Of a stretch of DNA of 64,000 bases, positions 1 through 9,599 are shown in pieces. The first letter of the stretch is position 1. The number at the start of each line of letters is the position of its first letter. Where the stretch lies: positions 186,001 to 250,000 of the forward strand of contig CAWKIT010000011.1 of the NCBI GenBank assembly GCA_963849695.1, read 5' to 3'. The stretch comes from DASSUW01 sp963849695 (GTDB lineage Bacteria; Actinomycetota; Thermoleophilia; Solirubrobacterales; Solirubrobacteraceae). Position numbers and translations under genes: made by a program. Under the pieces are notes generated by a model. That model was not told the DNA's origin and made no database searches. It worked only from the letters and a program-made list of their open reading frames with translations.

Positions 1-3000
1 CGTGGTCGGGGTGGCCTGGACCACGCGCACGTCGCCGCTGAGTTCCCGGAAGCGCATGTACTCGCCGTTGCCGGCCTGGCCGGCGATGTTCGAGAACGTG
101 TTGCCGCTGACGTTCGCGCAGAGGACGGGGAAGGGCCCAGGCGTCTGAGGTGGATTGACTTGGTTCTCCTGGAGCGCGATCCCTCGGCTCCCGATGTTGC
201 GAATGACGTTGTTGGTGATCGTCAGGTTCGTCGTCTTGCCACCCGTGACGGCGCCGCCGAGTCCGATGTTCGAGCTGATGCCCGGGAATGACAGCACTTC
301 CTGGATGGTGTTGCCGCTGATGAGCATGGTCACCGGAGCTGCGCCCTCGTTCTGGATGCTGATCCCGTTCCCCAGACGGGACCCTGACGCGGCGACGCCG
401 AGCGTGCCGATCGTGTTGTTCTGGATCCTGCCGTTCACGGTCCGGTCGAAGGGCGGGTTGCCGTTCTGGAAGCTGTTGATCCCTACAGCCCGAGAGCCGA
501 CGAAGGTGTTGTTCTGAATATTGAACGTCAGTGTGGTGTTGATCGGGTCACTGGACACATCCACACCGACGTTGTTGTTCGTGAACGTGGCTCCTGAGAC
601 GTTGACCGTGTGCGCCGTGCCCTGATTGACGGCGCCGATCGCGGTGGCGGTAATTGTGGCGGGTTGGTTGGCAAAATTCCAGTTCCCGGTGAAAGTGCCG
701 CTGGTCACCGTTAGGGTCATCACCGAAGTACCGCCGCCAAGGAAGTTGACGAGATTGCCGTGCGGTGACGAGGTGTTGCCATTAATCGGCAGGCCGTTGC
801 TTGAGATCGTGTTGCCGGACATTCTGAAGTCCGCGAGGGTCCCCGAGGTATTGCGGATCTGCAACTCGAACTCGTTGTTGTTGCTGATCGTCGTGTTCGT
901 GATGCTCGTGGGCCGAGTACCTCCAGCCACGGTGCCGGTGACTGCGGCGAGGTTGATGCCCGACTCATCGCTCGCAGCATCGTTCCCGTTGCTGGTGATG
1001 GTGTCGTTGTCGAGCGCGAATCCATTGACTGTCGACCCGCCGATGCCGTCGCCGAGGTTGCTCGTGATGGTCATGTAGCTCAGGGAGACCTTTTCGGTCG
1101 TCGTGAGCTGGATCCCGTCTCCGGATGCATCCTGGACCGTTCCTCCACTCCCGGCACTTCCGTTGCCGCTGACCGTGAGGCCGCCGGCCGTACCGGTGTT
1201 GTTGAGGACGATGCCGTTCGCCGGGGCACTGTCGTTGCCGTCGACATTGATGCTCGTGAAGTTGAGACCGGCCGAACCGATGGCGGTGTTGGCGACGTTG
1301 AGGCCGGTGCCGGTAGCTGTGGTGATGGTGTTGCCCGAGCCTTCGATGGTGACCGTCCCGCCGCCGGTGGCGCTAAAGCCGGCACCGCTGGTGGTGTCGA
1401 TGTCTAGGCCGCCGCCGGTGAAGGCGATCGTGTGGCCGGGGTTGGAGCTCAGCGTGACGGCTGGGTTGGCGCCCGTGTTCAAGGTCTTGGTGGTGCCGCT
1501 GAACGTGGTGGTGCCGGCGGTGTTGCCCGAGACGTTGATGCCGGTGCCGCCGGTGCCGGTGATGTCGACGATTGCCCGAGAGGGTGGTGTTGCCGGTGCG
1601 GCTAGTGATGTCGGCGACGCGGCCCGTGGCGCTGTTCGCGATCGTGCCCGCGTAGCTGACGGCGCCGCTGCCACCGTCGAGGTCGAAGGCGATGCCGGTC
1701 GCGCCGCTGATGGTGCCGCTGGTGGCGCTGAAGGTGCCGGCGCCCAGGCCGGCGAGGTTGATGCCGTCGTTGATGCTGGTGGTCGAGCTGACGGCGTCGA
1801 ACGCGAGGTTGGCCCGGTGGTGCCCGTCACGTCGACCGCCGGGCCCCCGGTCGCGCTGACGTTCGTCGGTGCCGGCGGCCGGGACCGACACGGTGCCGGC
1901 GTTGGAGAGCCCGAAGGCGGGGGTGGCGCCGCTGGTGGTGGTGAGCGCGAGGTCGCCGAACGTGGTGTTGCCGGTCGTGTTGGTCATGCTCACGCCGCCG
2001 GTGCCGGAGCCGGTGACGGTGATGGCGTCGAACACGCTCGTGCCCAGGTTCACGCCGGTGGCGCCGCCACCGGTCGCGACCAGGCCCGCGGCGTTCGCGG
2101 AGGTGATCGAGATATTCCCGGCGGACGCGAAGGTCACGGTCCCGGCGTTGTTGAGCCGCACCCCGGTCGCGCCGTTGGTGCTGACCGTCAGGTTGGAGAC
2201 GGCGAAGGTGCCGGTGGTGCCGTCGAGCTCGAGGGCGGGCTGGGTTCCGAAGGTGCCGGTGTCGAGGATGTTGACGTCGTCGATGGTGGCGCTGACATCA
2301 CCGGTGCTGCCGGCGATCCCGCCGCCCGCGCCGCTCGGATCGATGTTCAGGCCGCGGACCTCGTTGCCGTCGTCGAGGTCGATCACGTCCGCGCCCGTCG
2401 CGGTCAGCGTCGGGTGCATGCCCGGGTTGGCCGGGTACAGGGTGTCTGCTGCCGACGATCAGGCCTTCGTGCTCGCCGATCAGCCGCTCGCCGGCGTTCA
2501 TGGTGTAGCCGTCGCCGCCGTAGCCCGTCGACGTGTTGTCGCCGTCGAACACGAACACCGTGTGGTTGGCGAGCGAGACGTTCTCGGCCTGGGTGAGCGT
2601 GTCAAACGGGGCGCTGGAGGTGCCGCTGTTGCCGGCCGGGTCGTTGTTGCTCACGTACCACACGCAACCGGCGATCGCGATCGTCACGCGGCCGGTGTCG
2701 GTGCCGGGCGTCGGGCCCGGGCCCGCCGTGTTCTGGTCTGAGAGCGTGTAGTCGAAGAAGTCGCTGTGTGTCGGTGCAGCTCGTGCCCGCCGCCGGACGG
2801 TAGATGAAGTCCCCGTCGGCCTCGAGCGTCACCGAGCCGCCGTCATTGGTCGCGAACGTACCCGCGACGACCGCCAGCGGACCGGGCCCGTCGATGTCGC
2901 TGTCGCCGGCCAGGATGTCACCGGCAATCGACTTCTTCGGGCTGCTCAGCGCCGGCGCGCCATCGTCAGGATCATTGACCACCAGGCTCGTGTTGCCGAC

Positions 3001-6000
3001 CGCGCTGTTGGCGCCGTTGAAGGTCTCATCGTCGGCCACCGGGGCGTCGTTGACGCACGTCACCGTGACCGACACCGTCGCCGTGGAGCCGCCGTTGAGC
3101 GTGTACGTGAACGTGCTCAGCGTCGTGCCGGGCGGGTTGTTGCAGTAGTTCGCGTTCGGCTGATACGTCAGGCCCGTGCCCGCCGCCGGTGATGGCCACC
3201 GTGCCGTTGGCCGGTTGCGTGACCGACGCGACCGACTTGGGTCCGGCGTCGACGTCGGTGTCGTTGGTCAGCACCGTGATCGCGGTCGCGGCCGCGTCCT
3301 CGAGCACCGTCGCGCTGTCGCCCACCGCCACCGGCGGATCGTCGACGGCGCTGACCGTGACGCCCTTGGTGTCCGAGCCCGCTCCGGGACGCCTCGTCGG
3401 TGACCGTGAACGTCACCGTCCGCGCCGCCGTCGACGGCGCCTCGGAGCCGTTGCGATAGGTCACGCTACGCAACGCCGCCTGATACGCGGCCACGCTCGC
3501 GTTGCCCGGTGAGCGTCAGCGTGTCGCCGGCGGGCGTCGCCGTGATCCCCGGATGGGTGCCCGCCAGCGCCAGGATGTCCTGCGCGCCCGCATAACCGCC
3601 CGTGATCCTCACCGTCGCGCCCGTGATCGTCGTCCCCGCATCCGGGTCGCTGACCGTCACCGCCGCATCGATCACGACGGCGGCCGCGTTCTCGGTGTAG
3701 CTCGCGCTGCCCGCCGACGCATCCACCACCGGATCATCCGGCGCGCACGTGACCGTCACCGACACCGTCGCCTGCGAGCCGCCGGTCAGCGTGTACGTGA
3801 ACGTGTCGGCCCCGCAATAGTTGGCGTCCGGCTGATAGGTCAGCCCGGTGCGAGCCCCGGGCGAGCCGCCGGTCAGCACCACCGTGCCGTTCGCCGGATC
3901 CGACGCCGACGCGATCGTCTTCGCCCCACCGTCGGTGTCGGTGTCGTTGGCCAGCACGTCGATCGCGCGTCGCGGCCGAGTCCTCGGCCACGGTCGCGCT
4001 GTCGTTGACCGCCGTCGGCGGATCGTCGACGCACGTGACGGTGACCGAGACGGTGGCCAGTCGAGCCGCCGTTGAGCGTGTACGTGAAGGTGTCCGGCGT
4101 CGCGCCGGGCTGGGTGTTGCAGTAGTTCGGATCGGGCTGATAGGTCAGGCCGTGTGCGCGCCCGCGTGCCGCCGGTCAGCACCACCGTGCCGTTCGCCGG
4201 ATCCGAGGCCGACGCGATCGTCTTCGCCCCGCCGTCGGTGTCGGTGTCGTTGGCGAGCACGTCGATCGCGCCCGCGCCCGAGTCCTCGGCCACGGTCGCG
4301 CTGTCGTTGACCGCCGTCGGCGCGTCGTCACCGCACGTGACGGTGACCGACACCGTCGCCGTCGAGCCGCCGTTGAGCGTGTACGTGAACGTGTCCGGCG
4401 CCGTCCCGGGCGGGCTGTTGCAGTAGTTGGCATCCGGCCGGTAGGTCAGCCCCGTGTGCGCGCCCGGCAGGCCGCCGGTCAAGGCGACGGTCCCGTTCGC
4501 GGGATCCGAGGCGGATGCGATCGTCATCGGGCCGCCGTCGGCATTGGTGTCGTTGGCCAGCACGTCGAGCGGGGTCGCGGCCGAGTCCTCGGGCACCGTC
4601 GCGCCGTCGTTGACCGCCGTCGGCGGGTCGTCGCCGCAGGTGACGGTGACCGAGACGGTGGCCGTCGAGCCGCCGTTGAGCGTGTACGTGAAGGTGTCCG
4701 GCGCCCCGCCGGCCTGGCTGTTGCAGTAGTTCAGGGCCGGCTGATACGTCAGCCCGCTCCCGCCGCCGGTGATGACGACCGTGCCGTTCGCCGGCTGGGT
4801 CACCGACGCGATCGACTTCGGCCCGCCGTCGGGGTCGGTGTCGTTGGCGAGCACGTCGATCGCGGTCGCGGCCGAGTCCTCGACGACGGTCGCGCTGTCG
4901 TTGACCGCCGTCGGCGCATCGGCGACACAGGTGACGGTGACCGAGACGGTGGCCGTCGAGCCGCCGTTGAGCGTGTACGTGAAGGTGTCCGGCGTCGCGC
5001 TGCAGTAGTTCGGATCGGGCTGATAGGTCAGGCCCGTGTGCGCGCCCGCCGAGCCGCCGGTCAGCACCACCGTGCCGTTCGCCGGATCCGAGGCCGAAGC
5101 GATCGTCTTCGCCCCGCCGTCGGTGTCGGTGTCGTTGACGAGCACGTCGATCGCGCCCGCGGCCGAGTCCTCAGCCACGGTCGCGCTGTCGTTGACCGCC
5201 GTCGGCGCGTCGTCACCGCACGTGACGGTGACCGACACAGTGGCCGTCGAGCCGCCGTTGAGCATGTACGTGAAGCTGTCCGGCGTCGCGCTGCAGTAGC
5301 TCGGATCCGGCTCATAGGTCAACCCGGTGCCAGCCCCGGGCAAACCGGTCAACACCACCGTGCCGTTCGCCGGCTGGGTGACCGACGCGATCGTCACCGG
5401 ATCACCATCGCCATCGCTGTCATTGGCAAGCACCGCCAGCGGCGTCGGCGCCGAGTCCTCCGGCACCACGGCCGCGTCATCAACCGCCACCGCCACGTCG
5501 GCGACACACGTCACCGTCACCGACACCGTGCCCGTCGAGCCACCATTGAGCGCGTACGTGAACGTGTCCGGCGCCCCGCCGGCCTGGCTGTTGCAGTAGT
5601 CAGGATCCGGCTGATACGTCAGGCCTGTCCCCCCACCGGTCACGGCCACCGTGCCGTTCGCCGGATCCGACGCCGAAACGATCGCCATCGCCCCACCGTC
5701 GCTGTCCGTGTCGTTGGCCAGCACATCGATCGCGCCCGCCGCCGCGTCCTCACCGACCGTCGCCGTGTCATCGACCGCCGTCGGCGGATTGTTGACGGGC
5801 CCCGACGGCGGCTGGCCGCCACCCGGAGGCTGACCGCCACCCGGCGGCTGACCACCGGACGGCGGTGTGCGCGCCGCCGACGACGTTCTCACAGCTCGGG
5901 TCGACCAGATCGACAGGATCCACCAGCGCCGTGTCATTCCCGGCCCCGCACACCACGCGATCGACCGAACCAGCCTGTGCGACGCGCACGGCCGCTGTCG

Positions 6001-6667
6001 CGCTCTCGCGCGCGTCAAGCCGATCGTCGCCGCCGGCGCCGATCAGCACGTCACGCCCACCCTTGCCGACAAGACGATCCTTGCCCCCTCCGCCGAGCAG
6101 GCGGTTCGAGGCGCCGTTGCCGGTAAGCGCGTCGTTGCCGCGCCCGCCCTGGGCATCCTCGACGTCGGCCTTGACGTTGTCGCGCTCACGAGCGACGCCG
6201 TCGTTCGCCCCGGCGCCAATCGTCACGACCACCGGCCGACCGCTCTGGCGGTAGATGGCGATGTCACGACCCGCCCCACCGGACATCCCGTCGGGCCCGA
6301 GGCCGCCGCCGAGGATGTCGTTACCCGAGCCGCCGCGGATGTCGTCCGCGCCAGCGCCGCCGAACGCCCGATCATTGCCCGACCCGCCATCCAGCCGATC
6401 GCGCCCCGACTTGCCCTGCAAAAGATCGCCGCCCGCACCACCGACAAGCACATCGTGACCGCGCGCCCCGACCAGCCGGTCAGCGCCACCAAGCCCACAC
6501 ACACGATCATCGCCCGCCGTACCCGACAACCGGTCCGCACCCCCGCTCCCCACGATCGAACACGCACGGGCCAAGAGGGCAACCGGGTCCACAAGCATCG
6601 CCGAAGCCGCCGGCGCGACCACGAGCACGACCAACAGCACGACACAGGAAACCAGGAGGCGAGCCAT
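1..6667 (-). CDS. Giant secreted RTX / Ig-like / beta-helix surface protein (N-terminal part, many frameshifts, runs off window)
   Basis: I read this as one interrupted gene. The ATG at 6667 opens a clear signal peptide (MARLLVSCVVLLVV, then an AxA-type end). RTX nonapeptides follow (about 6568-5870), then a proline/glycine linker (PPGGGQPPGGG, about 5860-5790), about eight Ig/cadherin-like repeats (about 5800-3040), and a threonine/asparagine/glycine-rich parallel beta-helix (about 2640-1) that is still open at the window edge. The frame changes near 5865, 4150, 4059, 3966, 3505, 3390, 3175, 2765, 2445, 1880/1815 and 1575. Between 1 and 1575 one frame stays open without a stop. Copies of the tandem repeat differ by single-base indels at several of these points, which favours sequence error over decay. 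An ATG at 6850 is in frame but would place the upstream repeats inside the coding region. A calcium-dependent adhesin or surface-layer role is inferred only from the domains. Confidence 0.72.
3040..5805 (-). repeat. Tandem Ig/cadherin-like repeats of about 95 residues
   Basis: About eight units, each starting PPTAVNDSATVxEDSAA and ending SVTVTC, follow each other at roughly 285-300 bp. Nearly every unit has two cysteines, one in the YC of LTYxPDxxYC and one in the closing VTVTC, so each repeat could hold one disulfide. A divergent block near 3735-3400 (VDASAGSASYTENAAAVVID) interrupts the series. Because the units are near copies, indels at about 3966 (extra C), 4059 (extra A) and 4150 (missing C) can be seen by comparing copies. 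Confidence 0.85.
5870..6568 (-). repeat. RTX calcium-binding nonapeptide repeats of the giant protein
   Basis: About fifteen glycine/aspartate-rich nonapeptides of the form GGxGxDxLx lie directly after the signal peptide (for example GGAGGDLLQG, GGSGNDRAFGG, GGSGNDILGGG). In RTX proteins such repeats fold as a parallel beta-roll when Ca2+ binds, usually near the C-terminus of type I secreted proteins. Here they are N-terminal, behind a Sec-type signal peptide. Confidence 0.85.
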
Positions 6668-6686
6668 GCGCACACCAGACCACACG

Positions 6687-6716
6687 CCGCTGACAATCCG
6701 CTGACGTACCGCTGAC
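6687..6716 (-). promoter_or_regulatory. Three direct repeats GTCAGCGG with 11-bp period upstream of the giant gene
   Basis: On the minus strand the octamer GTCAGCGG occurs three times (6716-6709, 6705-6698, 6694-6687), exactly 11 bp apart, 20-49 nt before the ATG at 6667. An 11-bp direct-repeat spacing is typical of OmpR/PhoB-family response regulators. The site supports 6667 as the real start. No strong -10 is visible, as expected for an activated promoter. The regulator is unknown. Confidence 0.55.
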
Positions 6717-6889
6717 GTCCCGCCCGCGTCAGTCCGGATCAAGGAACGCGCAACGATCGCAGCGGTACGCAGCAGCGTCGCGACCAGCAGAAGCGCACGC
6801 CCAACTACGCCCGCCGCCGCACGCCGCGACGTGAGCGTTGCAGGAGCCATCGACCTCAGCGCGACCCTACGCTCTGCCCAATAGTCAAG

Positions 6890-7159
6890 TCAAGCGCACT
6901 GGATAGACGCACAAAGCGCCAGCGCATAGGGACACGCATGAGCCGCCCCTACCCCGCCAATCCGACAGGCGGCACACAATGCCGGGAACAGATGAGTCAG
7001 GCTGAGCTGCCAAGCCAGGACACGCACCGGGATCGCGTTCGGGATCTCAGCGTGGCGCATCACGTGGTGGCTGCCCTTCACCCGCGCCACGTACCAGCCG
7101 TTTCGCTCCAAGACCGCGATCAGCTCCGCGCCGGTCAGCGCCGGCAGCTTTGGACTCAC
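6890..7159 (-). CDS. hicA: HicA-like toxin (mRNA interferase), unusual C-terminus
   Basis: An 89-residue protein that starts at a GTG overlapping the hicB stop (GTGA). The N-terminal half is classic HicA: SPKLPALTGAELIAVLERNG, then the RVKGSHHVMRH segment with the GSH catalytic histidine. HicA toxins are small dsRBD-like RNases that cleave mRNA and are held inactive by HicB. The normal C-terminal part (a VPVH...G..L.ILR..G pattern) is not found; the frame instead reads PVRVLAWQLSLTHLF and a cysteine/alanine-rich tail to the stop. That may mean a frameshift near 7030 or a decayed, possibly inactive toxin. The reading frame also stays open far upstream through hicB, which I regard as accidental. 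Confidence 0.6.
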   Translation of the reverse strand: MSPKLPALTGAELIAVLERNGWYVARVKGSHHVMRHAEIPNAIPVRVLAWQLSLTHLFPALCAACRIGGVGAAHACPYALALCASIQCA

Positions 7160-7377
7160 GCGGCGCGAACCGCGACCCGGCCGCGCTGGACAGCCGGCAC
7201 CGGCAGACCGTCCTCGTGCATGACCTCCAGGTAGGCCTCGATCGCCTCGCGCGCCATCGCGTGCGCCTCCTCGACCGTGTCGCCCTGCGTGACCACGCTC
7301 GGCAGCTCGGGCACGAACACGCCGAACCCGCCCTCGGGCTCCCGCTGAAGGATGATCTCGTACTCGCGCTCGACCAC
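7156..7377 (-). CDS. hicB: HicB-family antitoxin
   Basis: About 73 residues from a GTG at 7377 (MVEREYEIILQREPEGGF). The sequence shows the HicB fold: a short beta-strand start, GGFGVFVPELPSVVTQGDT, and the helix TVEEAHAMAREAIEAYLEVM. HicB binds and blocks HicA and usually represses the operon. It lies first in the pair and overlaps hicA by 4 nt, so the two are likely translated together. No DNA-binding C-terminal domain is visible; the protein ends soon after VQRGRVAVRAA, so this is the short HicB type. No clear ribosome-binding site precedes the GTG, and a start further upstream in the same frame cannot be ruled out. Confidence 0.72.
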   Translation of the reverse strand: MVEREYEIILQREPEGGFGVFVPELPSVVTQGDTVEEAHAMAREAIEAYLEVMHEDGLPVPAVQRGRVAVRAA

Positions 7378-7624
7378 GGAGCAAGCGTACGCCACGACCA
7401 GGCCGTCCGCGCGCCGGAGATGACCGGCGGCCGGGGCTCCATGGCTTCGATCCGGCTCCGCCGAGGACCGGAGAGCGTCTCCGCGCGCGCACAAAACGCG
7501 CACACCAACCCAAAGGCCGAAGGGTCGGCGACTCCCAACACGGGTGCCTCGACTCGACCGCGTAGAGCCAAAACCGGCCCCTCTGAAGATCTCTCGTTCC
7601 CGCGATTTCGCACCGCTCTCTTGA

Positions 7625-7666
7625 CTCCTGAGGAGTAGGCCGCAGGTTCGAATCCTGCACGGGGCG
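7625..7666 (+). tRNA. 3' fragment of a tRNA gene (tRNA-Arg CCT-like), possible attachment site
   Basis: The segment reads as the 3' half of a tRNA: anticodon-loop-like CTCCTGA, the 3' anticodon strand, a five-base variable loop, a perfect T arm (GCAGG-TTCGAAT-CCTGC) and the acceptor strand ACGGGGC with discriminator G. No matching 5' acceptor (GCCCCGT) or D arm lies within 100 bp upstream. A lone 3' tRNA end is the usual scar of a tyrosine-integrase insertion. With this orientation the inserted DNA would lie to the left, on the giant-gene/hicBA side. No second copy is in the window. Confidence 0.55.
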
Positions 7667-7746
7667 CCTCACCCCGGCGCCGTCTGCGATGTCGTCGGCG
7701 CCACCGGATGGCGATGAGGCGCTGAGGCGGTTCGCCCGCGCGACAA

Positions 7747-8846
7747 TTGGTGAACCGACGTCAGCCGCTCTGGCAGACTGAGCAAAATGGCCGGCTTTGC
7801 AGGAACGTCGCCGAACGGGGCGGGCGCGACGAGCCGGGTGCGTCGCGCGGCGGGCGCCCGCCGCGCACGTTCACGTTCAACCGCGCCGCCGGCGTGGTCC
7901 TCGGCGCCACCCACTCGCGGGTGGCGGTGACCGACCTCGCCGGCGACGTGCTGGCGGAGACGCGCGAGGACATCGCTATCGCGAAGGGTCCCGAGGTCGT
8001 GCTGGCCTGGCTCGAGGATGCGCTCAACGGGCTGCTCGAGCAGTCGGCCCGTGCCAGGGATGACGTCAGCGGGGTGGGCGTCGGTGTTCCGGGGCGGTCG
8101 AGTTCGCGACCGGGACGCCGGTGGCGCCGCCGATCATGCCGGGCTGGGACGGCTACGGCGTCTCCGCCCGGTTGCGCGAGCGGTACGGGGCGCCGGTGCT
8201 GGTCGACAACGACGTCAACATCATGGCCCTCGGCGAGTACTGGGCGCGCTGGCGCGATACGGCGCACCTGTTGTTCGTCAAGGTCGGGACGGGGATCGGG
8301 TGCGGGGTGATCACCGACGGGCGCATCCACCGCGGCGCCCAGGGCGCGGCCGGAGACATCGGCCACATCCACGTCCCCGACCACGACGACGTCATCTGCC
8401 GCTGCGGCAACCTGGGCTGTCTTGAGGCGATCGCCGGCGGCGGCGCCATGGCCGCCCGGTTGACCGAGGCCGGCATCAGCGCCGACAACAGCCGCGACGT
8501 GGTCAGACACGTCCGCGACGGGCGCCCGGAAGCGATGCGCCTGGTGCGCCAGGCCGGCCGCGAGCTGGGCGGCGTGCTGGCCAGCGCCGTGAACTTCTTC
8601 AACCCCGGCGTGATCGGGGCCGCCGTCATGGTCACCGAGGCAGTGTTGTCGCCGGACTCGGCCGGTGCCGGGCGGCCGCGACCGGTCTCGTTGTGGATTT
8701 CTACAACGGATCCGGCAAATCCGGCCGACGATTGCACGGAATTCACCGGCGAGGGCACTCGGGAGGGGCGTTCGGACCTCTTGACCGGCCGGTTCGGCGC
8801 GGTTCGAGGTAAGCCGTCCTGCCCTGGTGTTGTCCTACGACCATAA
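7747..8846 (+). pseudogene. ROK-family repressor/sugar kinase remnant
   Basis: ROK proteins are sugar kinases or NagC/XylR-type repressors. The first frame (7747 to about 8095) gives RGGRPPRTFTFNRAAGVVLG and TDLAGDVLAETREDIAI, typical of the start of the ROK domain behind a winged-helix region. The frame then shifts near 8095 and continues as PVLVDNDVNIMALGEYWARW, the KVGTGIGCGVI phosphate loop and the zinc-site segment CRCGNLGCLEAIAGG. Family-like sequence stops at NFFNPGVIG near 8620, where a conserved GG..A tail should follow; the remaining frame to 8846 is unlike the family. The N-terminal HTH is also absent. Loss at both ends and a frameshift together indicate a pseudogene, next to the tRNA scar. 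Confidence 0.7.
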
Positions 8847-8935
8847 GTCAGGACAGCGCGCCATTGGAGATTTCGACAACGCGGCACCCCGCTACGGCGC
8901 CGGCGGCCCAGCCGCGCGAACCGCGCCGCCACCTC

Positions 8936-8958
8936 CCTACCCAGCCGCAGTTCGCCGG
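8936..8958. repeat. Short dispersed repeat, copy 1
   Basis: A 23-bp sequence matching 61959-61981 at 22 of 23 positions (core ACCCAGCCGCAGTTCGCCGG). Similarity appears to extend weakly further left. The copy lies 25-47 nt beyond the stop of pyrE on the minus strand. It could be a REP-like element or part of a 3'-end structure. Confidence 0.45.
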
Positions 8959-8982
8959 CGTCGCCACGCCCACACGCAGGAT

Positions 8983-9538
8983 CTACCCCCGGTCCGGCCG
9001 CTCGGGATAGACGTCGTCGATCGTCGCCAGCGCCTCGTAGGGCGCATCGTCCGTGGCGAGCGCGATCGCCTCGGCGCCCCCCGCGAGCCGGTCGAGGATC
9101 GCGACCACGCCGCACACGTCGTGACCCTCGGCGCGCACCGCCTCGATCGCCTGGATGGTCGAGCCGCCGGTGGTCACCACGTCCTCGACGATCAGGCAGC
9201 GCTCGCCCGGCTCGAGCGGCGGCCCCTCGATCCGGCGCTGGAGGCCGTGGGCCTTCGTCTCCTTCCGGACGAAGAACGCCTTCACCTCGGCACCGCCGGC
9301 CAGCGCCGCGCACGCCGGGCGCGTCGGCGCCCATCGTCAGCCCGCCGACCGCCGTCGCCTCCCACTGCCGCGCGTAGCGCGCCACCAGCTCGGCGAGCGC
9401 GGCGAACCCGGCGGGCCGCAGGATCGCGCGCTTCGCGTCGACGTAGTACTGCGCCTTCGCGCCCGAGCTGAGCGTGACCTCGCCGATCACCAGCGCATGC
9501 CGGCGCAGCTCCTCGATCAGGGTCTGGGCGGCCGCCAT
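8983..9538 (-). CDS. pyrE: Orotate phosphoribosyltransferase (frameshifted)
   Basis: PyrE converts orotate and PRPP to orotidine 5'-phosphate in pyrimidine synthesis. The first frame from the ATG at 9538 gives LSSGAKAQYYVDAKRAILRP, the usual N-terminal hood. The second frame gives VKAFFVRKETKAHG and the PRPP-binding motif CLIVEDVVTTGGST. The frames join near 9319, where a run of three Cs (GCGCCCGGCGTG) would need one C fewer to read GADAPACAALAGGAEVKAFF. A one-base homopolymer error in an otherwise intact, normally essential gene is the simplest reading. Total length, about 185 residues, is normal for PyrE. Confidence 0.85.
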
Positions 9539-9586
9539 CGTGGCCGGATGCTAGGACCGGGCGCCGACGGCCCGCAGTCCCGGTAC

Positions 9587-9592
9587 TAGACT
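9587..9592 (+). promoter_or_regulatory. -10 element TAGACT of the ligase gene
   Basis: TAGACT ends 7 nt before the GTG at 9600, and there is no ribosome-binding site between them. This implies a leaderless transcript. Confidence 0.55.
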
Positions 9593-9599
9593 CGCCCTC

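Noticed and set aside
3040..5805. Possible CRISPR array because of many near-identical repeats
   Set aside because: Units are about 285-300 bp, codon-periodic and translate to Ig-like domains; no spacers.
6668..6850. Upstream ATG at 6850 for the giant protein
   Set aside because: It would put 61 residues before a normal signal peptide and include the operator repeats.
7560..7666. An intact tRNA gene
   Set aside because: No 5' acceptor strand or D arm can be found; only the 3' part fits.
7160..7672. N-terminal extension of hicA reading through hicB and the tRNA fragment
   Set aside because: It runs over hicB in another frame and over tRNA-like sequence; the HicA family start is at 7159.
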